The translations under genes and the position numbers were made by a program. The notes below the pieces were generated by a model. That model made no database searches, was not told the DNA's origin, and saw only the letters and a program-made list of their open reading frames with translations. 64,000 bases of DNA, from contig NZ_JAFBCJ010000001.1 in assembly GCF_016907675.1 (NCBI RefSeq), forward strand, positions 1,240,001 to 1,304,000, given 5' to 3'. Shown piece after piece: positions 1-8,868 of the stretch. The stretch is from Geodermatophilus bullaregiensis (GTDB taxonomy: Bacteria > Actinomycetota > Actinomycetes > Mycobacteriales > Geodermatophilaceae). Numbering within the stretch: position 1 is the stretch's first letter; every line of letters starts with the position of its first letter.

Positions 1-2
1 CG

Positions 3-344
3 ACATCCGGGACGCTGCGCGTCTCCCTCACCCGGACCGAGAAGGTCCTCGGGCTCCTGCGCGACCTCGAGGTCCCGCTGAGCGCGGTGCGCTCGGTGGC
101 CGTCGTCCCCGACGGCGTGGCCGCCGCCCGAGGGGTGCGCGCTCCCGGGCTCGGACTGCCGGGTCTCCGGCTGATCGGGACGTGGCGACGGCGCGGCAGC
201 CGGACCCTCGTGAGCGTGCGCCGCGGCCGGCCCACGGTGCGCGTCGAGCTCGCCGGTCAGTGCCACGACACCGTGCTGGTGTCCGCCGACGACGCGGCCG
301 CGGTCGCCGCCGCGCTGGACGCGCAGCTGGCCGGTCGCCGGTGA
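3..344 (+). CDS. Conserved hypothetical protein, 3' end only
   Basis: The reading frame is open from the left edge of the window to a TGA at 342-344, so only the C-terminal ~113 residues are present. The visible part has a basic stretch (GTWRRRGSRT) followed by beta-like segments and an alanine-rich end. Its layout resembles actinobacterial PH-like small proteins of unknown function. I recognise no catalytic motif. The stop overlaps the GTG start of the next gene (GTGA), so the two are probably translationally coupled. Confidence 0.6.
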   Translation, partial: TSGTLRVSLTRTEKVLGLLRDLEVPLSAVRSVAVVPDGVAAARGVRAPGLGLPGLRLIGTWRRRGSRTLVSVRRGRPTVRVELAGQCHDTVLVSADDAAAVAAALDAQLAGRR

Positions 345-1273
345 CCGTGCGCGAGGTCGGGCTGACGGTGCCCGGCGACCCCCCGCTGGCCGGCACCCTG
401 ACCCTGCCGGACCGACCGGGCCCCGTGCCGGCGGTGCTGCTCGCACCCGGCTCCGGGCCGCTGGACCGCGACTCCGACCACCGGCGGGCCCGCTTCGGTG
501 TCACCCGGGAACTGGCGCACGCCCTCGCCGAGGGCGGGCTGGCCTCCCTCCGCCACGACAAGCGCGGCGTCGGCGGCACCCCCGGGGACTGGCGGCGGGC
601 CGGGCTGTACGACCACGTCGACGACCTGGTGCGCGCTCGCGACGCCCTGGCCGCCCGGCCCGAGGTCGACGGCGGCCGGGTCGTGCTGGCCGGCCACAGC
701 GAGGGGGCCCTGCTGGCCGCCGCGGCGGCCGCGCGCGGGGTGCCGGCCGCCGGCGTCGTGCTGCTGGCGGGGTCGGCCACGCCGGGCGACGAGCTGCTGC
801 GCTGGCAGGCCCGGCAGATCGCCCCGACCCTGCCGGCTCCCGTCCGGGCACTGCTGCGGCTGTTCGGCACCGACCTGGAGCGGAAGGTGGCCGCGAACCA
901 CGAGCGGATCCGGGCCACGACCACCGACGTCGCCCGCATCGGCGGCGTGCGCGTCAACGCGCGGTGGCACCGGGAGTTCCTGGCGCACGACCCGCGCACC
1001 GACCTGGCCCGCCTGACGGTGCCGGTCCTCGCCGTGACCGGCAGCAAGGACCTGCAGGTCCGCCCGGACGACCTCGACGCGATCGCGGCGACGGTGCCCG
1101 GACCGGTCGAGACGCTCCTGGTCCCCGACCTCACCCACACGCTGCGCCGCCAGCCCGGCCCGGCGTCGCTGCGCGCCTACCGCGGCGAGCTGCGCCGTCC
1201 GGTCGACCCGGAGGTGCTGGCGACGGTGGTGGGCTGGTGCCGGCGGGTGAGTGGTGTCCCGTCCGTGCCCTGA
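341..1273 (+). CDS. Alpha/beta hydrolase family protein
   Basis: A 310-residue soluble hydrolase. The nucleophile elbow G-H-S-E-G places Ser near residue 120. The acid is probably Asp near 237 (TGSKDLQ) and the base His near 266 (DLTHTL), which is the normal order for the fold. An early PGSGPLDRD segment matches the oxyanion-hole region of dienelactone-hydrolase/BAAT-like hydrolases. The frame is open further upstream, but that part is a shadow of the previous gene. GTG at 341 overlaps the previous stop and gives a normal N-terminus (VTVREVGLTV). The substrate is unknown; an esterase or peptidase role is equally possible. Confidence 0.85.
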   Translation: MTVREVGLTVPGDPPLAGTLTLPDRPGPVPAVLLAPGSGPLDRDSDHRRARFGVTRELAHALAEGGLASLRHDKRGVGGTPGDWRRAGLYDHVDDLVRARDALAARPEVDGGRVVLAGHSEGALLAAAAAARGVPAAGVVLLAGSATPGDELLRWQARQIAPTLPAPVRALLRLFGTDLERKVAANHERIRATTTDVARIGGVRVNARWHREFLAHDPRTDLARLTVPVLAVTGSKDLQVRPDDLDAIAATVPGPVETLLVPDLTHTLRRQPGPASLRAYRGELRRPVDPEVLATVVGWCRRVSGVPSVP

Positions 1274-1376
1274 TCCCGCGGGTCGGGGGTTCCGCGAACT
1301 GCTCCAACGCCGCAGGATCTCCGCCACGGGGCGCCGCCGCCCGGCGGGGCCACCACCCGGTCCCCAGGAGGCCTGC

Positions 1377-1895
1377 GTGTCCCACCCGACCCGCTCCACC
1401 CGCCGCGCCGCGGCCCTCGCCCTCGCCGTCGGCCTGCTGAGCGCCTGCTCGGACTCCGGCGCGAGCGAGGACGCCGCCGGCGCGTCGGCCTCGACGAGTG
1501 CCACGTCCGAGAGCGCCGCGACCAGCAGCGCGGCCCCGGAGAGCAGTGCGGCGGCCGAGACCAGCATCGCCGCACCGGCACCGTCGACGGCAGGAGCGCC
1601 CACCGAGGCCGAGGCCCGGACCGTCACGGCCACCGAGGGTGAGATGTTCATCGAGCTGTCCGAGGACTCCTTCTCCCCCGGCAGCTACACCATCGAGGTG
1701 GTCAACGAGGGCAACGCCACCCACGACCTGGTGGTCGAGCGGGACGGCGAGGACGTGGCCGCCACCGAGAACATCGCGCCGGGACAGTCGGCGACGCTGA
1801 CGGTCACCCTCGAGGCGGGCGAGTACGTCTTCTACTGCTCCATCGGCAACCACCGCGCCATGGGCATGGAGACTCCCGTGACGGTGAGCGCATGA
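1377..1895 (+). CDS. Cupredoxin-domain lipoprotein
   Basis: A 172-residue secreted lipoprotein. Twin arginines and a hydrophobic stretch precede the lipobox L-S-A-C, so the mature protein should be lipid-anchored on the outer face of the membrane. A Ser/Ala/Thr-rich linker (about residues 25-85) leads to a plastocyanin-like domain. Its copper-site signature is Cys154, His159 and Met162 or Met164 near the C-terminus, with an upstream ligand in NATHDL. This is a type 1 copper arrangement, probably for single-electron transfer. GTG at 1377 is preceded by AGGAGG at 1366-1371. The last codons overlap the ATG of the next gene, which encodes an integral membrane protein that could be its partner. 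Confidence 0.85.
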   Translation: MSHPTRSTRRAAALALAVGLLSACSDSGASEDAAGASASTSATSESAATSSAAPESSAAAETSIAAPAPSTAGAPTEAEARTVTATEGEMFIELSEDSFSPGSYTIEVVNEGNATHDLVVERDGEDVAATENIAPGQSATLTVTLEAGEYVFYCSIGNHRAMGMETPVTVSA

Positions 1896-2311
1896 GCCGG
1901 GACACCACGACCCGGACCTCGCGGACCGGCGTCGCGATCGGGCTGCTGCGGCTGGCCGGGGCGGTCCTGCTCGCGGTGATCGCCGTCATCCACGGCTACC
2001 TGTGGCAGATCGGCTACGACGGCATCGACGTCATCGGCCCGGCGTTCCTCGTCCAGACGGTGCTCGGCGCGGGCGGCGCGCTCCTGCTGCTCGCCGTCCC
2101 GCCGCGCCTGGTGAGGTGGGTGGCCGTGCTGTGCGCCGCCTTCGCCGCCGGGTCGCTGGCCGCCCTGCTCCTGTCGACGACCGTCGGGCTCTTCGGCTTC
2201 GTCGAGACCACCACGGCGACGCTGTGGTGGGAGTCGTTCTGGGTGGAGGTCGCCGCCGTCGTCGTCCTGACCGCGCTCGCGGTCCTCGCCGGCCGGCGGA
2301 CCGGCCGCTGA
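1892..2311 (+). CDS. Small four-helix integral membrane protein
   Basis: A 139-residue protein with four predicted transmembrane segments (about residues 14-36, 46-66, 73-95 and 112-132) and short loops. The start overlaps the stop of the cupredoxin lipoprotein gene (ATGA), a sign of tight co-translation. No catalytic or metal-binding motif is obvious. A conserved-looking HGYLWQIGYDGID loop lies on the outer side between helices 1 and 2. The pairing with a copper lipoprotein suggests a role in electron transfer or copper handling at the membrane, but this is inference from context only. Confidence 0.75.
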   Translation: MSRDTTTRTSRTGVAIGLLRLAGAVLLAVIAVIHGYLWQIGYDGIDVIGPAFLVQTVLGAGGALLLLAVPPRLVRWVAVLCAAFAAGSLAALLLSTTVGLFGFVETTTATLWWESFWVEVAAVVVLTALAVLAGRRTGR

Positions 2312-2314
2312 CCC

Positions 2315-2355
2315 CGGGCGGTGGACGGCGGGTCCGGCCCGCCGTCCACCGCCCG
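2315..2355. terminator. Bidirectional hairpin terminator
   Basis: A perfect 18-bp stem (arms 2315-2332 and 2338-2355) with a 5-nt TCCGG loop lies in the 49-bp gap between two convergent genes. No U-tract follows, which is normal for high-GC actinobacterial terminators. It could serve both strands. Confidence 0.75.
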
Positions 2356-2360
2356 CCGGC

Positions 2361-3365
2361 TCAGCGGGCGGAGAAGGCCGCGTCGAAGGCGGCCGCCGGC
2401 GGGTCGAACGCCAGCCGGCGGACGAACTCCAGCGCCTCGGGGGCACCGACCAGGCGGTCCATGCCGGCGTCCTCCCACTCGACCGAGATCGGCCCGTCGT
2501 AGCCGATCGTGTTGAGCATCCGGAAGCAGGCCTCCCACGGGACGTCGCCGTGGCCGGTGGAGACGAAGTCCCAGCCGCGCCGCGGGTCGGCCCACGGCAG
2601 GTGCGAGCCCATCCGGCCGTTGCGGCCGTTGCCCACCTGGCGCTTCGCGTCCTTGCAGTCCACGTGGTAGATCCGGTCCCGGAAGTCCCACAGGAACGAG
2701 ACCGGGTCGAGGTCCTGCCAGACGAAGTGGCTGGGGTCCCAGTTGAGCCCGAAGGCCTCCCGGTGGCCGATCGCCTCCATCGCCGCGACCGTCGTCCAGT
2801 AGTCGTAGGCGATCTCCGAGGGGTGCACCTCGTGGGCGAAGCGCACGCCCACCTCGTCGAAGACGTCGAGGATCGGGTTCCACCGGTCGGCGAAGTCGCG
2901 GTAGCCGGCCTCGACCATGGACTCGGGCACCGGCGGGAACATCGCCACGGTCTTCCAGATCGACGACCCGGTGAACCCGACGACGGTCCTGACGCCCAGC
3001 TTCGCCGCGGCGCGGGCGGTCGCCTTCATCTCCTCGGCGGCGCGCTGCCGCACGCCCTCGGGGTCGCCGTCGCCCCACACCCGCGGGTTGACCATGCCCC
3101 GGTGCCGCTCGTCGATCGGGTCGTCGCAGACGGCCTGCCCGTTGAGGTGGTTGGAGATCGCGAACACCTGCAGGCCGTGCTTTCCCAGGAGCGCCCTGCG
3201 GTCGGCGACGTAGGAGTCGTCCTCGGCGGCGCGGACGACGTCGAGGTGGTCGCCCCAGCAGGCGATCTCCAGGCCGTCGTAGCCCCACCCGGAGGCCAGC
3301 CGGCACACCTCCTCGAACGGCAGGTCGGCCCACTGGCCGGTGAACAGGGTGACGGGACGGGGCAC
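2361..3365 (-). CDS. Sugar phosphate isomerase/epimerase, TIM barrel
   Basis: A 334-residue xylose-isomerase-like TIM-barrel protein. Candidate metal ligands appear in the expected order: Glu in HEVHPSE, Asp in NWDPSH, His in HVDCKD and Glu in SVEWED. Family members such as IolE and hydroxypyruvate-isomerase types interconvert keto and aldo sugars or act on oxidised inositols. GTG at 3365 follows a GAGAGGA ribosome site. It is the last gene of a leftward operon behind a Gfo/Idh/MocA dehydrogenase and a sugar ABC transporter. It probably processes the oxidised product of the transported sugar. The exact substrate cannot be read from sequence. Confidence 0.85.
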   Translation of the reverse strand: MPRPVTLFTGQWADLPFEEVCRLASGWGYDGLEIACWGDHLDVVRAAEDDSYVADRRALLGKHGLQVFAISNHLNGQAVCDDPIDERHRGMVNPRVWGDGDPEGVRQRAAEEMKATARAAAKLGVRTVVGFTGSSIWKTVAMFPPVPESMVEAGYRDFADRWNPILDVFDEVGVRFAHEVHPSEIAYDYWTTVAAMEAIGHREAFGLNWDPSHFVWQDLDPVSFLWDFRDRIYHVDCKDAKRQVGNGRNGRMGSHLPWADPRRGWDFVSTGHGDVPWEACFRMLNTIGYDGPISVEWEDAGMDRLVGAPEALEFVRRLAFDPPAAAFDAAFSAR

Positions 3366-3420
3366 GGGGGTCCTCTCGGTCGAGCGGCTGGGGCGGCCTC
3401 CCCGCAGGGAGGTCCTTCGA

Positions 3421-4602
3421 TCAGTTGGGGACGTCGGTCCAGGTCGAGCGGTTCGCGGCGCTGCGCTCGACGGCGTCCAGCACCCGCTGGACCTGCAGCC
3501 CGTCGGCGAAGGACGGCGCCGGGTCCTCGTCCTTGGCGATGGCGGTCACCAGGTCCACGACCTGGTGGGTGAAGCCGTGCTCGTAGCCCAGCCCGTGGCC
3601 GGCCGGCCACCAGGCCGCCACGTAGGGGTGCTCGGGCTCGGTGACGATGACCCGGCGGAACCCCGCCCGCTCGGCGGGCTCGGTGCCGTCGAAGAACTCG
3701 AGCACGTTCATGTCCTCGAAGTCGAAGGCCAGGCTGCCCTCGGACCCGTTGACCTCCAGGCGGATCGCGTTCTTGCGGCCGAGGGCGAACCGGGTGGCCT
3801 CGAAGCTGGCGAGCGCGCCACCGGTGAGGCGGCCGAGGAACAGCGCGGCGTCGTCCACGGTCACCTCCCCCATGCCCTCGCCGGCCACCCCGGACAGCGA
3901 GCCGGCCGACGCCGGCAGCGGGCGCTGACGGACGAAGGTCTCGAGGACGGCGCTGACGCCGGTCACCGCCTGGCCGGTGACGTACTGCGCGAGGTCGACG
4001 ACGTGCGCGCCGATGTCGCCGAGCGCGCCGGAGCCCGCCCGGTCCTTCTCCAGTCGCCACGACATGGGGGCCGAGGGGTCGGCGATCCAGTCCTGCAGGT
4101 ACTGCGCGCGCACGTGCCGCACCTGGCCGAGCCGGCCCTCGGCGACGAGCCGGCGCGCCAGCCCGATCGCCGGCACCCGGCGGTAGGTGAAGCCGACCAT
4201 CGAGCGCACCCCGCGGGCGGCGGCCCGGGCGGCGGCCTCGGCCATGGCCTCGGCCTCGGCGACGGTGTTGGCCAGCGGCTTCTCGCACAGGACGTGCTTG
4301 CCGGCCTCCAGCGCCGCGACGGCGATCTCGGCGTGCGTGTCACCGGGCGTGCAGACGTCGACCAGGCCGACGTCGTCGCGCTCTAGGACCTGCCGCCAGT
4401 CGGTCTCCACCGACGCCCAGCCGAGGCGGGCGGCGGCGTCGGTGACCCGGTCGCGGTCGCGGCCGGCGAGGACGGTCAGCTCCGGGCGCAGCGGGAGGTC
4501 GAAGAAGTGGGGGGCGGTGCGCCAGGCCTGCGAGTGCGCCGCGCCCATGAAGGCGTGTCCGATGAGGCCGACCCCGAGGGTCGGCCGGTCAGCTGAGGTC
4601 AT
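3421..4602 (-). CDS. Gfo/Idh/MocA family NAD(P)-dependent dehydrogenase
   Basis: A 393-residue oxidoreductase. It has an N-terminal Rossmann fold (GLIGHAFMG) and the hallmark CEKPLA motif near residue 100, whose Lys is catalytic. The C-terminal beta-sheet domain contains a [10 protein letters not shown] segment typical of substrate-binding helices. The overall sequence layout ([27 protein letters not shown] blocks) recalls the levoglucosan dehydrogenase branch of the family. I cannot separate that from other sugar dehydrogenases without a search. It lies between the sugar-binding lipoprotein and the TIM-barrel isomerase in one operon, so it most likely oxidises the imported sugar in the cytoplasm. 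Confidence 0.88.
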   Translation of the reverse strand: MTSADRPTLGVGLIGHAFMGAAHSQAWRTAPHFFDLPLRPELTVLAGRDRDRVTDAAARLGWASVETDWRQVLERDDVGLVDVCTPGDTHAEIAVAALEAGKHVLCEKPLANTVAEAEAMAEAAARAAARGVRSMVGFTYRRVPAIGLARRLVAEGRLGQVRHVRAQYLQDWIADPSAPMSWRLEKDRAGSGALGDIGAHVVDLAQYVTGQAVTGVSAVLETFVRQRPLPASAGSLSGVAGEGMGEVTVDDAALFLGRLTGGALASFEATRFALGRKNAIRLEVNGSEGSLAFDFEDMNVLEFFDGTEPAERAGFRRVIVTEPEHPYVAAWWPAGHGLGYEHGFTHQVVDLVTAIAKDEDPAPSFADGLQVQRVLDAVERSAANRSTWTDVPN

Positions 4603-4659
4603 GGGGACTCCCGGGGGAGGGGCGGGGCCGCCGGCGGACCGGCGACCCCGCCCGGGCGA

Positions 4660-5712
4660 TCAGGACTCGAAGGCGCTGTCGATGTACTGGTCGACGTTGT
4701 CGGCGGTGACGACCGGCGCGTTGAGCACGATCTGCCGCGGGACCTCGAGCTCGACCAGGTCGGACAGGGACTTGTCCTGGGCGATCAGCCGGGCCAGGCG
4801 GATGCCGTCGGCCGCCTGGGTGTGCGGGTAGATGACCGTCGCCTGCAGCACCGAGTCGCCGGCCTGGATCTCCCGCATGGCGTTGGCCGAGCCGGCGCCG
4901 CCGACCATGAAGAACTCGTCGCGGCCGGCGGCCTCGATCGCGGCCAGGACGCCGACGCCCTGGTCGTCGTCGTGGTTCCAGACCGCGTCGATCTGCGGCG
5001 CCGCCTGGAGCAGGTTGGCCGCCGCCTCCTCGCCGCCCTCGACGGTGAAGTCCGCGGACACGCGGTTGCCCACCTCCAGCCCGCAGTCACCCAGCGCGTC
5101 CGCGAAGCCCTGGCTGCGGTCCTGGGTCAGCGGCAGCGAGTCGATGCCGGCGATCTCGGCGACCACGGCGTCGGGCTGGTCGCCCAGCTGCTCGCAGATG
5201 TAGGTGCCGGCGGAGACGCCCATGCCGTAGTTGTCGCCGAGGATCGTGGTGCGGGCGGCGAACGGGCTGTCGAACTCGCGGTCGACGTTGATGACCGGGA
5301 TGCCGGCCTCCATGGCCTGCAGCGCGACCGGGGTGAGCGCGGCGCCGTCGAAGGGCAGCAGCACGATCGCGTCGACGCCCTGGTTGATGAACGTCTCGAC
5401 CTGGCTGATCTGGGTGCTGACGTCGTTGGTGCCCTCGGCGAACGCCAGCTCGACGTCCTCGTACCCCTCGGCCTCGGCGCGGGCGGCCTCGGTGATGCCG
5501 GCGATCCAGCCGTGGTCGGCGGCCGGCGCCGAGAACGCGATGGTCACGGTGTCGCCGGTCTCGTCGTTGTCGCTGGCGGCCTGGTTGCCGCCGCCGCCGC
5601 CGGAGGCCTCCGGGGTGTTGCTGGTGCAGCCGGCCACGAGCACGCCCGCACTGAGCAGGGCGACCGTGGCGTACGGCAGACGGCGGAACGGACGCTGCCT
5701 CGTTGCAGACAT
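4660..5712 (-). CDS. Sugar ABC transporter substrate-binding lipoprotein
   Basis: A 350-residue periplasmic-binding-protein type 1 (RbsB-like) lipoprotein. The signal peptide ends in a lipobox (V-A-G-C). A Gly/Asp-rich linker (about residues 36-54) precedes two Rossmann-like lobes. Recognisable family segments include GVDAIVLLPFD, IPVINVDREF and WNHDDDQGVGVLAA. The ATG at 5712 has GAGGAG just upstream. The frame stays open far upstream, but that part is antisense to the permease. Next to the permease and ATPase genes, it should capture the sugar outside the cell and deliver it to the transporter. Confidence 0.9.
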   Translation of the reverse strand: MSATRQRPFRRLPYATVALLSAGVLVAGCTSNTPEASGGGGGNQAASDNDETGDTVTIAFSAPAADHGWIAGITEAARAEAEGYEDVELAFAEGTNDVSTQISQVETFINQGVDAIVLLPFDGAALTPVALQAMEAGIPVINVDREFDSPFAARTTILGDNYGMGVSAGTYICEQLGDQPDAVVAEIAGIDSLPLTQDRSQGFADALGDCGLEVGNRVSADFTVEGGEEAAANLLQAAPQIDAVWNHDDDQGVGVLAAIEAAGRDEFFMVGGAGSANAMREIQAGDSVLQATVIYPHTQAADGIRLARLIAQDKSLSDLVELEVPRQIVLNAPVVTADNVDQYIDSAFES

Positions 5713-5822
5713 GCTCTCTCCTCGGGTGTCGCCTCCCTGTCCGGGAGCCGGGTGGGACGCCACCGGACGGGGCGTCCGGTGGGTGGTGCCGGCCGGCGCG
5801 CGGACCGCCGCGCGCCGGTGGA

Positions 5823-6992
5823 TCAGCGGGTCGGGGCCTGGACGGTGCCGCCCGGGGCGCCGTCGGCCGTGGTGCCTCCGGAGACCGCGCCGGCCGGTGC
5901 GCCGGCCGTGACCGGACCGCCGGCGGGGGGTCCGGCCGTGGGCCGGCGGAAGCTGAAACCGCCGGTGGCCAGCCGCTGCTGCAGCATGACGGCGAGGATG
6001 ATGATCACGCCGCGGGCGACGGCCTGGGCCGAGCTCGACAGGTTGTTGAGCGTGAACACGTTGCCCAGCGTCGTGAAGATCAGGACGCCGAGGACGGTGC
6101 CGACGATCGTCCCGCGCCCGCCGATGAGCAGCGTGCCGCCGATGACCACCGCGGCGATGGCGTCGAGCTCCCACAGGGTGCCGTGGGTCGAGCTGCCGGT
6201 CGTCGTCCGCGCCATGATCATCACGGCCGCGATGCCGCAGGTGATGCCGGAGAGCACGTAGAGCTTGACCGTGTGCCGCTGCACCCGGATGCCGGCCAGC
6301 CGCGCGGCCTCGGCGTTGCCGCCGACGGCGAACGTGCGCCGGCCGAAGGTGGTCCGGTTGAGCAGCACCCACCCGGCGACGGCGACCAGCGCGAAGATGA
6401 TCACCAGCGTCGGGACGCCGAGCACGTCGCCGGCGAAGAAGGACAGGAAGTCCTGGTCCCGCACGATCTGGGTGCGGCGGTTGGCGATGATCTCGGCCAG
6501 GCCGCGGGCGGCGGCGAGCATCGCCAGCGTGGCGATGAAGGCGGCGAGCCTCCCGTAGGCGATGACCACGCCGTTGACCAGGCCGGCCACCGCGCCCACC
6601 GCCAGCGCGGTGAAGACCATGACGATCCAGTGCACGTCCTCGGCCATCTGCTGCGTGGCGAGGGTGGTGGCCCACACCGACGCCAGCGCGGCGAGCGCGC
6701 CGACCGACAGGTCGATGCCGCCGCCGATGATCACGAAGGTCATGCCGATGCTGACCACGCCGATGACCGAGGCCAGCCGGAGGATGGTCAGCACGTTGTC
6801 GACGTCGGCGAAGCGGTCACCGGCGGTGACGATGCCGACGATGCAGAGGATCACCAGCGCGACGACCAGGCCCAGGTTGCGGCCCACAGGTCCGGCGGCG
6901 AAGCCGCCGCCGGAGCGCCCCCGGCGGCCGGCGCCGGACTCCCCCGTCCCCGCCGTCAGCGTGGTGCTGCCGCCGCTGGTGTCGCTGCTCAT
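5823..6992 (-). CDS. Sugar ABC transporter permease (RbsC-like)
   Basis: A 389-residue inner-membrane permease with about nine to ten transmembrane helices between residues 40 and 340. It carries the family block IGMTFVIIGGGIDLSVG and the late ARGVIIILAVMLQQR helix. The N-terminus (about 35 residues) is Gly/Ser-rich and the C-terminus adds about 45 Pro/Gly/Ala residues after the last helix, both cytoplasmic and unusual compared with ribose permeases. The ATG overlaps the stop of the ATPase gene by four bases (ATGA), so the two are coupled. It forms the membrane channel for the monosaccharide transporter. Confidence 0.92.
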   Translation of the reverse strand: MSSDTSGGSTTLTAGTGESGAGRRGRSGGGFAAGPVGRNLGLVVALVILCIVGIVTAGDRFADVDNVLTILRLASVIGVVSIGMTFVIIGGGIDLSVGALAALASVWATTLATQQMAEDVHWIVMVFTALAVGAVAGLVNGVVIAYGRLAAFIATLAMLAAARGLAEIIANRRTQIVRDQDFLSFFAGDVLGVPTLVIIFALVAVAGWVLLNRTTFGRRTFAVGGNAEAARLAGIRVQRHTVKLYVLSGITCGIAAVMIMARTTTGSSTHGTLWELDAIAAVVIGGTLLIGGRGTIVGTVLGVLIFTTLGNVFTLNNLSSSAQAVARGVIIILAVMLQQRLATGGFSFRRPTAGPPAGGPVTAGAPAGAVSGGTTADGAPGGTVQAPTR

Positions 6993-8596
6993 GCTCCGGT
7001 CCCTTCGTGCTGCGCCGTCCCGACGCCTGTCGTGTGGTGGAGTTCCGGCGCGACGCCGTGCGTGGTGGTCCCCTGCATCACCAGGTCGAGCACCCGGTGC
7101 TCGTCGAGCGCCTCGGCCGGTTCCTGCGCCAGCACCCGGCCCTCCGCGAGCACGAGGACGCGGTCGGCCAGCCCCAGCACCTCGGGGATCTCGCTGGAGA
7201 CGACGACGACGGCGACACCGCGGTCGGCGAGGTCGCGCACGAGCGCGTAGATCTCCGAGCGGGCGCCGACGTCGACGCCGCGGGTGGGCTCGTCGAGCAG
7301 CAGCACCCGGCAGTCGCGCAGCAGCCAGCGGGCCAGGACGACCTTCTGCTGGTTGCCGCCTGAGAGGGTGCGGACCTCGCGGGTCTCGTCGGCGGGACGG
7401 ACGTCGAGCGAGCGGACCTGCTCGCGCGCAGCGGCCCGCTCGGCGGCACCGGACAGCAGCCCGCCCGTGGCGAAGCGGGCCAGGCTGGAGATGGTGATGT
7501 TGCGGGCCACGGACTCACCGAGCAGCAGCGCCTGGCTCTTGCGCTCCTCGGGTGCGAGGCCCACGCCGGCGGCGACCGCGGCGCCGACGTCGCCCGGGCG
7601 CAGCCGCCGGCCGGCCACGCGGACCCGGCCCGAGGTCGCCCGGCGCGCGCCGTAGACGGTCTCCAGGACCTCCGAGCGGCCCGAGCCCACGAGCCCGGCC
7701 AGCCCGACGATCTCGCCCGGCCGGACGGCGAAGGAGACGCCGGCGAAGGTGCCGTGCAGCCCGAGGTCCTCGACCTCCAGCAGCGGCTCCTGGTCCCCGG
7801 CCACCGGCCGGCGGCGCTCGGGGAAGACGTACTCGATGGTGCGGCCGGTCATCAGGGTGATGACCTCGCGGGTCGGCGTCTCCCGGGCCGGGAGCCCGGT
7901 GGCGACCGTCCGGCCGTCCTTGAGGACGGTGATGCGGTCACCGATCTCGCGGATCTCCTCGAGCCGGTGGGAGATGTAGACGACGGCGACGCCCTCGGCG
8001 GTGAGGTCGCGGATGACGGCGAAGAGGCGCTGCACCTCCTCGTTGTCCAGGACGGCGGAGGGCTCGTCCATGATGATCAGCCGCGCGTCCTGCGACAGCG
8101 CCCGCGCGATGCTGACCATCTGCTGCGAGGCCGCGGACAGGGAGCCCAGCTCCGCACCGGGCCGGATCTCGGGGTGACCGAGCCGGGTCAGCAGCGCGGC
8201 GGCCCGCCGGTTGATCTCCCCGGGGAAGGTGAGCCCGAAGCGGGACTGCTCCCGGCCGAGGAAGACGTTGTCGGCCACGGTCAGGCCGGCGACGAGGTCG
8301 AGCTCCTGGTAGATCGTCGCGATCCCGAGCCCGAGGGCGGCCTGCGGGTCACCGAGCCGGACCCGCTCGCCGCGCCAGTGGATCGTGCCCTCGTCGGGCT
8401 GGTGGGCCCCGGCGAGCACCTTGATCAGCGTCGACTTCCCCGCGCCGTTCTGACCCAGCAGGCAGTGCACCTCGCCCGCCCGGACGTCGAGGTCGACGCC
8501 GCCGAGCGCCCGGACGCCCGGGAAGGTCTTGACGATGCCCTGCATCTCCAGCAGCGGCGCCTCGCGCAGCGCTGCCTCCCGTGCCGGCGCGGTCAC
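6989..8596 (-). CDS. Sugar ABC transporter ATP-binding protein, two NBDs (RbsA-like)
   Basis: A 535-residue fused ATPase with two nucleotide-binding domains, the pattern of ribose, xylose and inositol importers. Domain 1 (about residues 15-245) has Walker A GQNGAGKST and Walker B LIIMDEPSA. Domain 2 (about 270-510) has the degenerate P-loop GLVGSGRSE, signature LSGGNQQK and Walker B VLLLDEPTRG. The first gene of the operon, it starts at GTG 8596 with only a weak ribosome site. An in-frame ATG 17 codons later would cut into the first domain. It energises sugar import from the cytoplasmic side. Confidence 0.92.
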   Translation of the reverse strand: MTAPAREAALREAPLLEMQGIVKTFPGVRALGGVDLDVRAGEVHCLLGQNGAGKSTLIKVLAGAHQPDEGTIHWRGERVRLGDPQAALGLGIATIYQELDLVAGLTVADNVFLGREQSRFGLTFPGEINRRAAALLTRLGHPEIRPGAELGSLSAASQQMVSIARALSQDARLIIMDEPSAVLDNEEVQRLFAVIRDLTAEGVAVVYISHRLEEIREIGDRITVLKDGRTVATGLPARETPTREVITLMTGRTIEYVFPERRRPVAGDQEPLLEVEDLGLHGTFAGVSFAVRPGEIVGLAGLVGSGRSEVLETVYGARRATSGRVRVAGRRLRPGDVGAAVAAGVGLAPEERKSQALLLGESVARNITISSLARFATGGLLSGAAERAAAREQVRSLDVRPADETREVRTLSGGNQQKVVLARWLLRDCRVLLLDEPTRGVDVGARSEIYALVRDLADRGVAVVVVSSEIPEVLGLADRVLVLAEGRVLAQEPAEALDEHRVLDLVMQGTTTHGVAPELHHTTGVGTAQHEGTGA

Positions 8597-8701
8597 CGGG
8601 CGGCTCGCCCGGAACCGCCGGCGGTCCGGCGTCGTCCCTCGGTGACCACAGCGTCACTCCCGACTTCTGCTCATTGTTGACCATTAGTCCGCTGAGCGCA
8701 G

Positions 8702-8730
8702 AACATATGGGGCGAGTCACACGCGGTCAA
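8702..8730 (-). promoter_or_regulatory. Predicted promoter of the sugar operon
   Basis: On the minus strand TTGACC (plus-strand 8725-8730) and TATGTT (8702-8707) are separated by exactly 17 bases, a near-consensus housekeeping -35/-10 pair. Transcription would start near 8695, giving a leader of about 100 nt before the GTG at 8596. The AT-rich block 8668-8697, unusual here and flanked by GCTCA/TGAGC arms, overlies the expected start site. It is a plausible operator for the neighbouring ROK repressor. Confidence 0.55.
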
Positions 8731-8868
8731 GGCACCGGCAGGCCGGTTACCGAATCGGGATGAAGCGGGGACGGAGCGGCCTCCGGACCGCACCGCGGCC
8801 AGGTGCCGTCCCGGCTCGCGCCAGGGGCCGCCGCGAGCGTGCGAGCGGAAGGGACAGGGGGCCCTACC

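Noticed and set aside
8597..8868. Small genes in the gap before the ROK regulator
   Set aside because: Only short frames without ribosome sites. The stretch is better explained as promoter region.
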